From contig NZ_JBIRCY010000015.1 of the NCBI RefSeq assembly GCF_044326205.1, forward strand, positions 1 through 64,000: 64,000 nt of DNA. The letters run 5' to 3'. This document shows, in pieces, positions 24,958 through 33,784 of this stretch (the stretch's first letter is position 1; every line of letters begins with the position of its first letter). The notes under the pieces were generated by a model that made no database searches, was not told the origin of the DNA, and saw only the letters and a program-made list of their open reading frames with translations. The translations under genes and the position numbers were made by a program. Source of the DNA: Kumtagia sp044326205 (GTDB lineage Bacteria; Pseudomonadota; Alphaproteobacteria; Rhizobiales; Rhizobiaceae).

Positions 24958-25323
24958 ATGCAGTGCCCGGAATGCTCGCACCTCTTGTCGGATCAAAGAT
25001 CCGGCTCAACTCTTGTGATAATCTGCGAAAATTGCGGATGGAATGTTGCCACAACAAATTATGAAACGCCGGGTTGGGACAGCACGCGCTACACAATTCA
25101 CCTGACGGCTCCGGAATCCGTCAGGTCGAAGGTAATCGCGAAGCTTTCAGTTCTGTTGGGAATACGGGCAATTGAGATAAAGCAAATGCTCCACGCAAAC
25201 CTCCCTATCGCCGGCAATCTGTCTGCTACCGACGTTCAACGCCTGAAGACGGTACTGATGTCCATGGATGTTGGTCTGAGTATTTCGCCGCCGTTTCCAT
25301 GGGCTGACGAAGACTTCGGCTAA
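24958..25323 (+). CDS. Small zinc-ribbon protein with L7/L12-like C-terminal part
   Basis: A 121-residue protein. Residues 3-6 (C-P-E-C) and 24-27 (C-E-N-C) form a four-Cys zinc ribbon. After a linker, residues 45-110 (a strand I-H-L-T-A-P-E-S-V-R-S-K-V-I-A-K-L, then L-G-I-R-A-I-E-I-K-Q-M-L, then a T-D-V-Q-R-L-K-T-V-L helix and a final strand) look like the alpha/beta domain of ribosomal protein L7/L12 or ClpS. Codon use and base composition here are more AT-rich than in neighbouring genes, suggesting recent acquisition. Function unknown; a protein- or ribosome-binding adaptor is possible. It lies alone between the ABC-F gene and the convergent edd. Confidence 0.65.
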   Translation: MQCPECSHLLSDQRSGSTLVIICENCGWNVATTNYETPGWDSTRYTIHLTAPESVRSKVIAKLSVLLGIRAIEIKQMLHANLPIAGNLSATDVQRLKTVLMSMDVGLSISPPFPWADEDFG

Positions 25324-25345
25324 GCGAAATACCCGATTTCGACCG

Positions 25346-27166
25346 TCACGCCGCGAACGCACTCGCTCCCTGGTCCGCCCGCCCGACCATCTGCCGGAAA
25401 CCGGCAAACAGTTCGCGGCCGAATCCGTACTCGCCGCCTGACAGGTCCGCCTCGGGAATGTCGCGGCCTTCCAGTTCGTGCGGCGAAACCAGCACCTGCA
25501 GCAGGCCGGCATCGGCGTCGAGGCGGATCAAATCGCCGTCGCGGATCTTTCCGATCGTACCGCCGTCCAGTGCCTCGGGCGTCACATGGATCGCCGCCGG
25601 CACTTTTCCGGAAGCGCCGGACATGCGGCCATCGGTGACCAGCGCGACGTGGCGGCCGCGATCCTGCAGGATGCCGAGCACGGTGGTCAGCTTGTGCAGT
25701 TCCGGCATGCCGTTGGCCTTCGGGCCCTGGAAGCGTACGACGGCGATGAAATCGCGGTCGAGGCTGCCGGCCTTGAAGGCGTCATTCAGCTCCTGCTGGG
25801 TGTCGAAGACGAGGGCGGGGGCCTCGACAATGCGACGCTCCGGCTTGACGGCCGAGGTTTTGATGATCGCGTGGCCGAGATTGCCTTCCAGCACCTGCAG
25901 GCCGCCGCTCGTCTGGAACGCCTTGGCGCAGGGCGCCAGCACCTTCTCGTCGCCGCTGACCGCAGGCGCCGCCTCGCGCACAACGCCGCCATCGGCGCCG
26001 AGTTTTGCCTCGACCGCATAGCTGCGCAGGCCTTCGCCCCAGATCGTCTGCACGTCCTCGTGCAGGAACCCGGCGTCGAGCAGCTCGCGGATCAAAAAGC
26101 CCATGCCGCCGGCGGCGTTGAAATGGTTCACGTCGGCCAGCCCGTTCGGATAGACGCGGGCAAGCAACGGCACGGCGTCCGACAGGTCGGAAATGTCCTG
26201 CCAGGTCAGCTTGATGCCGGCCGCGGCGGCCATGGCGATGAGGTGGATCGTGTGGTTGGTCGAGCCGCCGGTGGCATGCAGGCCGACCACGCCGTTGACG
26301 ATGGAACGCTCGTCGATCATGCGGCCGACCGGCGTGTAGGCGTTGCCCAGCGCGGTGATCGCCAGCGCGCGCTTGGCGGCTTCGCGCGTCAGTGCGTCGC
26401 GCAGCGGCGTGCCGGGATTGATGAAGGAGCCGCCTGGCGTGTGCAGGCCCATGATCTCCATCAGCATCTGATTGGAGTTGGCGGTGCCGTAGAAGGTGCA
26501 GGTGCCCGGCCCGTGGTACGATTTCGACTCGGCTTCCAAAAGTTCGGCGCGGCCGACCTTGCCCTCCGCATAAAGCTGGCGGATTTTTGCCTTCTGGTCG
26601 TTGGGGATGCCGGACGGCATCGGCCCGGCCGGGATGAACACCGCCGGCAGGTGTCCGAAGCTCAGTGCCGCGATCACCAGGCCGGGCACGATCTTGTCGC
26701 AGACGCCGAGATAGACGGCGGCGTCGAACATGTTGTGGCTGAGGCCGACCGCCGCCGCCATGGCGATGACGTCGCGCGAGAACAGCGACAGTTCCATGCC
26801 CGGCTGGCCCTGGGTGACGCCGTCGCACATGGCCGGCACACCGCCGGCCACCTGGGCGATGCCGCCGGCTTCCTTTGCGGCCTCCTTGATCAGCGCCGGA
26901 TAGGTCTCGAACGGCTGATGCGCCGACAGCATGTCGTTGTAGGAGGTGATGATGCCGAGATTGGGCACGATCTCGCCGCTGAGCGCCACCTTCTCGGTCG
27001 GGCTGCATACGGCAAAACCATGCGCGAGGTTGCCGCAGGAGAGCACCGCGCGGTTGGCGGCCTGGCCGGCGGCGCGGCCGATGCGGTCGAGATAAAGTTC
27101 GCGGGTCGGCTGCGAGCGATGGCGAATCCGCTCGGTGATGCCTTGGATGTCGTTCCTGGCGGTCAT
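25346..27166 (-). CDS. edd: Phosphogluconate dehydratase (Entner-Doudoroff)
   Basis: A 606-residue enzyme, the standard Edd length. It converts 6-phosphogluconate to 2-keto-3-deoxy-6-phosphogluconate using a 4Fe-4S cluster. The ILVD/EDD-type motifs are present: C-D-G-V-T-Q-G-Q-P-G-M-E-L-S near residue 153, Y-L-G-V-C-D-K-I-V-P-G with a cluster Cys near 215, and H-A-T-G-G-S-T-N-H-T near 310. It is third in zwf-pgl-edd, 69 bases after pgl. The aldolase gene eda is not in this window. Confidence 0.97.
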   Translation of the reverse strand: MTARNDIQGITERIRHRSQPTRELYLDRIGRAAGQAANRAVLSCGNLAHGFAVCSPTEKVALSGEIVPNLGIITSYNDMLSAHQPFETYPALIKEAAKEAGGIAQVAGGVPAMCDGVTQGQPGMELSLFSRDVIAMAAAVGLSHNMFDAAVYLGVCDKIVPGLVIAALSFGHLPAVFIPAGPMPSGIPNDQKAKIRQLYAEGKVGRAELLEAESKSYHGPGTCTFYGTANSNQMLMEIMGLHTPGGSFINPGTPLRDALTREAAKRALAITALGNAYTPVGRMIDERSIVNGVVGLHATGGSTNHTIHLIAMAAAAGIKLTWQDISDLSDAVPLLARVYPNGLADVNHFNAAGGMGFLIRELLDAGFLHEDVQTIWGEGLRSYAVEAKLGADGGVVREAAPAVSGDEKVLAPCAKAFQTSGGLQVLEGNLGHAIIKTSAVKPERRIVEAPALVFDTQQELNDAFKAGSLDRDFIAVVRFQGPKANGMPELHKLTTVLGILQDRGRHVALVTDGRMSGASGKVPAAIHVTPEALDGGTIGKIRDGDLIRLDADAGLLQVLVSPHELEGRDIPEADLSGGEYGFGRELFAGFRQMVGRADQGASAFAA

Positions 27167-27235
27167 TCGGTCGGTTCCTTCTTCGCATCCGGCCTGATCG
27201 TGGGAGGCGAGCCGACCGGAAATGGTTCGTCGTCT

Positions 27236-27934
27236 TCAGGGCGCCCAGAACACTTCGACGGGTTCGTGCGCGGCTTCCAGCACGGCGCGGATGGGCAGTT
27301 TTTCGCCGGCGGTCACGCTGGCAAACACCTTGCGCTTAGCGTCGCCTTCGATGTGCAGGGCGATGAAACCGGCATTGGCGATCGCCGGCATGGTAAGCGT
27401 CAGCCGCGGCTCGCCGCCACTTGCGGCATGAACGGGCATGACCAGCTTCCGGTTCTCCGTTGCGAGCAATTGCGGCAGCGTCGTTGCATCCGGGAAGAAG
27501 GATGCGGTGTGGCCGTCGCCGCCCATGCCAAGCACCACGGCGTCGAGCGGCAGACCGAGGCCATCGATGACGTCGTTAGCCTCGCGCGCGGCTTCCTCGA
27601 CATCCGGCGCATCACGGTAGAGGCCGACGAAACGCGCCGCCGCGGCCTTGCCCTGCAACAGGTTCGCCTTGGCCAATCCGGCATTGGATCGCGGCGAATC
27701 TTCCGGCACGAAGCGCTCGTCAACCAGCGTCACGACCACCTTCGCCCAGTCGAGATCGGCCTGCGATAGCGTGCGGAAGAACAGGCCCGGCGTGGTGCCG
27801 CCGGAGACGGCGAGCAGCGCGCGTCCGCGCGTCTCGATCGCCTCGCCAAGGACCGATGTGACCTTGGCGGCGAGGCTTTCCGCCACCGCCTCGTGTGACG
27901 GAAATTCCCGCAAAGTCATCGCAAGGTCGGTCAT
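27236..27934 (-). CDS. pgl: 6-phosphogluconolactonase
   Basis: A 232-residue enzyme of the NagB-like (DevB) type that hydrolyses 6-phosphoglucono-lactone. Motifs are V-S-G-G-T-T-P near residue 44, T-L-V-D-E-R-F-V near 70, and L-G-M-G-G-D-G-H-T-A-S near 138. It starts six bases after the zwf stop, which indicates tight co-transcription. Confidence 0.96.
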   Translation of the reverse strand: MTDLAMTLREFPSHEAVAESLAAKVTSVLGEAIETRGRALLAVSGGTTPGLFFRTLSQADLDWAKVVVTLVDERFVPEDSPRSNAGLAKANLLQGKAAAARFVGLYRDAPDVEEAAREANDVIDGLGLPLDAVVLGMGGDGHTASFFPDATTLPQLLATENRKLVMPVHAASGGEPRLTLTMPAIANAGFIALHIEGDAKRKVFASVTAGEKLPIRAVLEAAHEPVEVFWAP

Positions 27935-27940
27935 CGCCGG

Positions 27941-29404
27941 TCAGCTCTCGTGCCAGGTGCGGCCGTCGCGCTCGATCAGCGCGATCGACGCGGAGGGACC
28001 CCAGGTGCCGGCGGTATAACCCTGCACTTCCTGGCGGCTGTCGGCCCAGGCGTTGAAGATCGGATCGATCCATTTCCAAGCGGCCTCGACCTCGTCGCGG
28101 CGCATGAACAGCGTCTGGTTGCCGCGGATCACGTCCATGATGAGGCGTTCATAGGCATCCGGATTGCGCTCCTGGAACGTAGCGGCAAAACTCATGTCGA
28201 GCGCTATCTGGCGCAGCCGCATGCCGCCCGGGCCGGGATCCTTGCTCATGATCCACTGCTTGACGCCCTCGTCCGGCTGCAGGCGGATCACCAACTGGTT
28301 GGGCTGGATGCGCCCGGCATTGTCGCCGAAGATGGAGTGGGGGATCGGCTTGAACTCGATGACGATTTCGGAAACCCGTGATGCAAGCCGCTTGCCGGTG
28401 CGCAGGTAGAAGGGCACGCCGGCCCAGCGCCAGTTGGCGATATCGGCCTTGATGGCGACGAAGGTTTCCGTGGTGCTGTTGGGATTGCCGAGTTCGTCCA
28501 GATAACCCTTCACCGCGCCACCCGCCGAAGCGCCGGCGCGATATTGCCCGCGCACGGTGGATTTCGGCGCCTCCGCGCCGTTGATGCGCTTCAGCGCATG
28601 CAACACCTTCAGCTTCTCGTCGCGCACGGCGTTGGCGTCCATCGACGACGGCGCTTCCATCGCGACCAGGCAGAGCAGTTGCAGCATGTGGTTCTGCACC
28701 ATGTCGCGTAGCGCGCCCGCCTTGTCGTAATAGGTGACGCGATCCTCCAGCCCGACCGTCTCAGCGACAGTGATCTGCACGTGGTCGATATGCGCCGAAT
28801 TCCACAGCGGCTCGTAGAGCATGTTGCCGAAGCGCAGCGCCATCAGGTTCTGCACCGTCTCCTTGCCGAGATAGTGGTCGATGCGGAAGATCTGGTGCTC
28901 GCCGAAATCCGCGCCGATCTGGTCGTTCAGCGCGCGGGCCGAGGCAAGGTCGCGGCCGATCGGCTTTTCCACCACGATGCGCGAATTCGGTGTCACCAGC
29001 CCGTTTTCCTTGAGCTTGTGCGAGATTTCGCCGAACAAAGGCGGGGCGACCGCGAGATAAAAGGCGCGGATGACATCGTCGTTGCCCAGCGCCTTCTTCA
29101 GCTTCGAAAAACCGTCACCGGTAATTGCATCGACCGATACGTAGGAAAGCCGCTCGAGGAATTTCTTCAGCTCGCCTTCCCTGACGTCCGATTCCTTCAC
29201 ATGCTCGACGATCGCCTTCCTGGCGAATTCCCGAAACTCGGCGTCGCTGAGTTTTGCGCGCGACGCGCCGATGATCCGGGTCGGCTCGGAAAACTGGCTC
29301 TGCCGGTAATAGAGCGCAGGCAGCAGCTTTCGCTCGGAAAGGTCGCCCGTACCGCCGAAAATGACGAAATCGAACGGGTCTACGGGAATGATCTGGCTGG
29401 TCAT
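27941..29404 (-). CDS. zwf: Glucose-6-phosphate 1-dehydrogenase
   Basis: A 487-residue enzyme that oxidises glucose-6-phosphate with NADP. The coenzyme motif G-G-T-G-D-L-S is near residue 17, the lysine motif E-K-P-I-G-R-D near 143, and the active-site R-I-D-H-Y-L-G-K-E near 175. It heads the zwf-pgl-edd operon that feeds sugars into the Entner-Doudoroff route, the main glucose pathway of rhizobia. Confidence 0.97.
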   Translation of the reverse strand: MTSQIIPVDPFDFVIFGGTGDLSERKLLPALYYRQSQFSEPTRIIGASRAKLSDAEFREFARKAIVEHVKESDVREGELKKFLERLSYVSVDAITGDGFSKLKKALGNDDVIRAFYLAVAPPLFGEISHKLKENGLVTPNSRIVVEKPIGRDLASARALNDQIGADFGEHQIFRIDHYLGKETVQNLMALRFGNMLYEPLWNSAHIDHVQITVAETVGLEDRVTYYDKAGALRDMVQNHMLQLLCLVAMEAPSSMDANAVRDEKLKVLHALKRINGAEAPKSTVRGQYRAGASAGGAVKGYLDELGNPNSTTETFVAIKADIANWRWAGVPFYLRTGKRLASRVSEIVIEFKPIPHSIFGDNAGRIQPNQLVIRLQPDEGVKQWIMSKDPGPGGMRLRQIALDMSFAATFQERNPDAYERLIMDVIRGNQTLFMRRDEVEAAWKWIDPIFNAWADSRQEVQGYTAGTWGPSASIALIERDGRTWHES

Positions 29405-29594
29405 AGTGGTTCCGTGAGTGGCGACAGCCCTAGCTGTCCATCATTTAATCTAATCGATTTAAGCTCGCCAGCGTCATGGTGTCACATGCGCTGTCCGGCG
29501 ATTGGCTCATCTGCTGCCGGAGGGTTGCGCTTCCGGTTCGTTCGCGGTTGCACCATAGTGGCTAGGCACACACGAAGGCAAAGGAGTTTTCGTC
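29405..29594. promoter_or_regulatory. Divergent promoter region of zwf and an aldehyde dehydrogenase gene
   Basis: A 190-base gap. An 8-bp palindrome AATCGATT (29452-29459) sits about 50 bases before the zwf start in an AT-rich patch. Its central CG resembles LacI-type operators, but only the 8-bp core is symmetric, so the assignment is weak. AAAGGAG at 29580-29586 is the ribosome site of the rightward gene. Confidence 0.3.
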
Positions 29595-31070
29595 ATGGGG
29601 ACTCATCTTTCGAGGACGATCGCCGAAGGTCGGGCATTCACGCAACTGGTCGGCGGGCGGGCGGTGGATTCGCTGTCGGGCGAGCGGATCGATGTGCTCA
29701 GTCCATCCGACGGCAAGGTCTTTGCGTCCATCCCGGCGTCCGGTGCGGCGGATGTCGATCTGGCTGTGCGGGCGGCGCGTCGCGCCTTCGACGACGGCCC
29801 CTGGGCGCGTATGCCGGCAGTAGAACGCGGCAGGCTCCTCACCAAACTCGGCCAGCTTGTCGAAAAGAACGGAACCGAACTGGCGGCGCTGGAATCGCGC
29901 GACACCGGCAAGCCGGTGCGGCAGGGCAGGGCGGACGTCAACGCGACCACGCGCTACTACGAATTTTACGGCGGCGCCGCCGACAAGATCCATGGCGACA
30001 CTATCCCCTTCCTCGACGGCTATACAGCGCTGACGCTGCGCGAGCCGCATGGCGTGGTGGTGGGCATCATCCCGTGGAACTATCCGCTGCAGATTCTTGC
30101 TCGCGTGGCGGGCGCGGCGCTCGCCATGGGCAACACGCTGGTGGTCAAGCCGGCGGAGGACGCCTCCCTCACCACGATACGCATCGCCGAATTGGCGCTG
30201 GAGGCGGGATTTCCGGAGGGTGTGTTCAACGTCGTTACCGGCTACGGCCGCGATGCGGGCGCCGCTCTTTCCGGACATCCGCTGGTCGATTACGTGACCT
30301 TCACCGGTTCGCCGGCAACAGGTGCTGCAATCCAGAAAGCGGCGGCCGAGAACAATCGCGGCGTCACCCTGGAACTCGGTGGAAAATCGCCGCAGATCGT
30401 GTTTGCCGATGCCGACATCGATGCGGCTGTGCCGGTGCTGGTCAACGCCATCATCCAGAACGGCGGGCAAACCTGCTCGGCTGGTAGTCGGGTTCTGATC
30501 GAGCGGGCGGTTTACGACGAGGTGGCCGAGGCGCTGGCCGAGCGGTTCTCGGCGCTGGTCGCCGGTCCGCATGATGCCGACCTTGATCTTGGCTCGCTGA
30601 TCAACCCGCGCCAGCGGCAGAAGGTGACGGGGATGGTGAGCGACGCCGAACGAGCCGGTTGTGAAATCCTGGCGCGCGGGTCGATCCACGCCGATGCGCC
30701 GGAAAGCGGTTTCTATTACGCGCCGGCGCTGATCGCGGCGAAAGACACAAAACTGGCCATTGCCCAGGAAGAGGTGTTCGGGCCGGTGCTGACCCTTCTC
30801 GCCTTCGACGACGAGGCGGATGCCATCGGCATCGCCAACGGCACTGAGTACGGCTTGGTCGCCGGCATCTGGACGCGCGACGGGGCACGCCAGCACCGGG
30901 TTGCCAAGCGAGTGCGCGCCGGCCAGGTCTTCGTCAACGGCTACGGCGCCGGCGGCGGCATCGAGCTACCCTTCGGTGGGTTCAAGAGATCGGGCCACGG
31001 CCGCGAGAAGGGTTTCGAGGCGCTATACGATATGAGCGCCACGAAGACGGTGGTGTTCAATCATGGGTGA
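29595..31070 (+). CDS. NAD(P)-dependent aldehyde dehydrogenase
   Basis: A 491-residue enzyme of the ALDH superfamily. Visible are P-W-N-Y-P-L near residue 156, K-P-A-E near 180, the general base Glu in L-E-L-G-G-K-S-P near 258, and the catalytic Cys in G-Q-T-C-S-A near 296. It resembles the betaine-aldehyde or gamma-aminobutyraldehyde class by overall pattern, and this cannot be narrowed further. GGAG precedes the ATG. The next gene, an SDR, starts 153 bases on and may be co-transcribed, coupling alcohol/ketone and aldehyde oxidation. Confidence 0.93.
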   Translation: MGTHLSRTIAEGRAFTQLVGGRAVDSLSGERIDVLSPSDGKVFASIPASGAADVDLAVRAARRAFDDGPWARMPAVERGRLLTKLGQLVEKNGTELAALESRDTGKPVRQGRADVNATTRYYEFYGGAADKIHGDTIPFLDGYTALTLREPHGVVVGIIPWNYPLQILARVAGAALAMGNTLVVKPAEDASLTTIRIAELALEAGFPEGVFNVVTGYGRDAGAALSGHPLVDYVTFTGSPATGAAIQKAAAENNRGVTLELGGKSPQIVFADADIDAAVPVLVNAIIQNGGQTCSAGSRVLIERAVYDEVAEALAERFSALVAGPHDADLDLGSLINPRQRQKVTGMVSDAERAGCEILARGSIHADAPESGFYYAPALIAAKDTKLAIAQEEVFGPVLTLLAFDDEADAIGIANGTEYGLVAGIWTRDGARQHRVAKRVRAGQVFVNGYGAGGGIELPFGGFKRSGHGREKGFEALYDMSATKTVVFNHG

Positions 31071-31223
31071 GGAGCGGTCCGCGTAGCGGACGAAAAGCCA
31101 ACGGTGAGCTTGCGAACGCTTTTCGAGCGACGAACGCCCAGGGCGAAAGCGAAGGGCCGGGATACGTTCGATCGTAGAGGTATTTTGGACCACGCCACCA
31201 GACATCGAGAGCAGGGAGGAAGA

Positions 31224-31970
31224 ATGAGACTCAAAGACAAAGTCGCCATCATCACCGGCGCGGCATCCGGCTTCGGCGAAGGCATGGCAAAACGCTTCGC
31301 CGAGGAAGGCGCAAAAATCATCGTTGCCGATCTGAACGCCAAGGGCGCCGAGCGGGTCGCCGAGGAGATCGGCGAAAATGCCATCGCCGTCACCACCGAT
31401 GTGTCATTGCGCTCCGAAGTCGAGGAGATGGTCTACGCCGCCAAGAGTGTATTCGGCCGCGTCGACATCATGGTCAACAACGCCGGCTACACGCACCGCA
31501 ACGGCGACATGCTGAAGGTTGAGGAAGCGACCTTCGACCTGATCACTGCGATCAACATGAAGGCGATCTATCATTCGACGCTGGCGGTTGTGCCGATCAT
31601 GGAACGCCAGGGTGGCGGCGTCATCATTACCACTGCCTCGACCGCCGGCCTGCGGCCGCGCCCAGGGCTGACTTGGTACAACGCCTCGAAAGGCTGGGCG
31701 ATCACTGCGACAAAATCGATGGCGGTGGAACTGGCGCCGAAGAAAATCCGCGTCAACTGCCTGTGCCCAGTGGCCGGCGAGACGGGTATGCTGGCGCAGT
31801 TCATGGGCGAGGACACGCCGGAGCGTCGCGCCCAGTTCAAGGCGGTGATCCCGCTCGGCCGTTTTTCGACGCCGCTCGACATCGCCAATGCTGCCTTGTG
31901 GCTGGCCTCCGACGAAGCGGAGTTCATCACCGGTGTCGCGCTGGAGGTCGATGGCGGCCGCTGCGTGTGA
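31224..31970 (+). CDS. SDR-family oxidoreductase (FabG/glucose-dehydrogenase-like)
   Basis: A 248-residue classical SDR. T-G-A-A-S-G-F-G near residue 12, N-N-A-G near 86, a Ser in T-T-A-S-T-A, and Y-N-A-S-K near 151 are all present; it ends with D-G-G-R. The ATG at 31224 has a GGGAGGA site, which sets the start. Substrate unknown. It ends three bases before the stop of the convergent DUF3291 gene. Confidence 0.92.
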   Translation: MRLKDKVAIITGAASGFGEGMAKRFAEEGAKIIVADLNAKGAERVAEEIGENAIAVTTDVSLRSEVEEMVYAAKSVFGRVDIMVNNAGYTHRNGDMLKVEEATFDLITAINMKAIYHSTLAVVPIMERQGGGVIITTASTAGLRPRPGLTWYNASKGWAITATKSMAVELAPKKIRVNCLCPVAGETGMLAQFMGEDTPERRAQFKAVIPLGRFSTPLDIANAALWLASDEAEFITGVALEVDGGRCV

Positions 31971-31973
31971 GCG

Positions 31974-32519
31974 TCATTCGACCCGGATTCTGTCGCCCGT
32001 CTTTCGCTGCCGGAGCGCAGCGCGGTCAATCACTGTCGGCTGGTTGTGCTCGTCATAGGGATGCTTGAAGTCGAAGGCATGGGCGCTCGGCCCATGATCG
32101 TGGAGGTGCTCCAGCCGCGCGACGCCTTCCGCCCAGAGCGGCGTGCGGTCGGCTTCCACCCACCACAGCACGTAAGGGGGCCATTCCGGCTCGATGAACC
32201 AGTCTCGCGCATGCCGCAGCGTCTCTGCGTGAAAACCCGAATAGGAAAACGCCATCAGCGAGCCGAGGTCACGCCAGAGCGATAGCGTAGAAGGCGCCCA
32301 TCCGTCGCCGCGCTCGACATAGAAGCGCGGATAGACCTGGATACCCCAGCTTTCAGGGCCGGGTTCGTCAGCATAACCTGACCGCGCGATAAAACCGTTG
32401 CTCTGCTCGGCGGTAGCGAAATTCCGGTCGTTGCGGTCGTGAAAACCCTGGATGTCAGGATGATCCGAACGTTGCCGGAACTGGCCGAAATTATAGATGG
32501 CAAGATTCTTGCCACGCAT
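31974..32519 (-). CDS. DUF3291 family protein
   Basis: A 181-residue protein. It has the family's Trp- and aromatic-rich pattern: L-A-I-Y-N-F-G-Q-F near the start, S-L-W-R-D-L-G-S-L-M-A-F-S-Y in the middle, and W-P-P-Y-V-L-W-W-V in the second half. DUF3291 proteins are related in fold to dimeric ferredoxin-like monooxygenases; no function is established. The start at 32519 is the Met just before the conserved region. Confidence 0.75.
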   Translation of the reverse strand: MRGKNLAIYNFGQFRQRSDHPDIQGFHDRNDRNFATAEQSNGFIARSGYADEPGPESWGIQVYPRFYVERGDGWAPSTLSLWRDLGSLMAFSYSGFHAETLRHARDWFIEPEWPPYVLWWVEADRTPLWAEGVARLEHLHDHGPSAHAFDFKHPYDEHNQPTVIDRAALRQRKTGDRIRVE

Positions 32520-32595
32520 CGCGTCACCTTGGTGAAGTTCTTGTGAGGGAGAGAAAGGACCGAAAGGTGGGCGAACGATCGGCGGGCGGGCCGTT

Positions 32596-33462
32596 CTACC
32601 GGCCGTTGTTGCGCAGGAACTTTCGATAGACGAAGCCGCGCTTGCCCTTGTAGACAATCTCGCACCAGGAGGCGCAGGACACCACCTGCACGTCGGCTCT
32701 GCCCGGAACGGTGCCAAGCACCCCGCCACGGTCGTCCGGCTTGGCGCGCATGGTGACGGAGCGCGCCGTGCGCCCCGGACGTCCAGCGCTCGCCACCTTC
32801 TTCTCGGCGGCCGGTTGCTCTACGGCCTTGTCGGGTTGGCCCGCGTCCTGAGCAGGTTTCGCTGCGGGGATGGCAGCGGTCGCCGCGTTGTCTGCGCCTT
32901 CTTCGTCCTCCGCATAGGCGCTGGCCACAGAAGCGGGTTCGGAAGCGCTCGACGACGCCGCGGGAGGAACCGTCGCAGTCGCGGTCGCCGCGGCATGACC
33001 CGCGGTTGCGCTGATCCAACGGGGATCGGTCGGGTCCAGCGGTTCGATCTGCATGGGCTCCGGTATGGAGGTGGTGGACGAGGCCGGCGGCGGCGCCGAG
33101 GAGGCGATTTCGATGGCCGCCGTGCTGGCCGTTGGCTTCGGCCCATCGACAGGCTTCACCTCGGCGGCCGGTTGGCTCGGCTGCTCGGTTTCAGCCTGTT
33201 GCGCAGGCATCGAAGCGGCGGATGCCGGGGTAACGCGAGGCGCGGCTTCCACCCGGCTGACGATCTGCTCGGCGCTATCGGAAGGCAAGGCGAGCCAAAT
33301 CGCGGTGCCGGCCATGCCGAGCATGGCAACGGAACCGACGCCGGCGACGATAAGATGCGAGCGTTCCGCGATCCTGTGCCAGATGGAAGGCCGCACGTCA
33401 TAACGGAAATCCAGCGACGTACGCCGGGCCCTTGACTTGCCGGAGCCGAACCAGCCTTTCAA
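32596..33462 (-). CDS. Membrane-anchored protein with bacterial SH3 domain
   Basis: A 288-residue protein. A basic cytoplasmic head (residues 1-33) precedes one membrane segment (about 36-58, H-L-I-V-A-G-V-G-S-V-A-M-L-G). Residues 65-225 are a low-complexity Ala/Pro/Ser/Glu linker, likely periplasmic. The last 60 residues form an SH3b domain (S-V-T-M-R-A-K-P-D-D; W-C-E-I-V-Y-K-G-K-R-G-F-V-Y-R-K-F-L) like those that bind peptidoglycan or envelope proteins. Partner unknown. Confidence 0.8.
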   Translation of the reverse strand: MKGWFGSGKSRARRTSLDFRYDVRPSIWHRIAERSHLIVAGVGSVAMLGMAGTAIWLALPSDSAEQIVSRVEAAPRVTPASAASMPAQQAETEQPSQPAAEVKPVDGPKPTASTAAIEIASSAPPPASSTTSIPEPMQIEPLDPTDPRWISATAGHAAATATATVPPAASSSASEPASVASAYAEDEEGADNAATAAIPAAKPAQDAGQPDKAVEQPAAEKKVASAGRPGRTARSVTMRAKPDDRGGVLGTVPGRADVQVVSCASWCEIVYKGKRGFVYRKFLRNNGR

Positions 33463-33784
33463 CGCAAACCTCTCCGCGCCTGCCGATCTTCAGTACGGCT
33501 TCGCGCCTTGGAAAATTCACCCTTGCCGAACGCCGTCCGGCATAACAGAGAACCCAGCCGGAATCACCTCCCGTAGCCTGCTGGTCCTACCAGCGTGGAC
33601 GAAGATTGTGGCATCTCTGCGCCCAAACCGTCATTTTCCGGCATTGGATGCCGGAAATGCCGCCCTGAATAGACCGAAAGACGGTAGAAACGCAACTCCG
33701 GCACGTGTTTGCACCAGCTTATGCCTGAAGGGCGGGCCGGAAACGGGATCGCTTCCGTGGCGGAATCCTCGAAGATCGCCGCCG
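33463..33784. other. Non-coding gap with a strong hairpin
   Basis: About 320 bases between two leftward genes. No gene is supported. A stem-loop at 33635-33657 (TTTCCGGCAT, loop TGG, ATGCCGGAAA) is perfect over 10 bp and extends with one bulge. It lies 127 bases downstream of the oxidoreductase stop and may end that transcript, though no T-run follows. Confidence 0.5.

Noticed and set aside
22864..24996. A 710-codon minus-strand frame across the ABC-F gene
   Set aside because: Most of it is the antisense of the ABC-F ATPase. Only its last 98 codons, beyond that gene, were kept as a low-confidence gene.
25478..27769. A 763-codon rightward frame opposite edd and pgl
   Set aside because: It is antisense to two certain enzymes, with His/Asp/Arg-rich translation lacking any motif.
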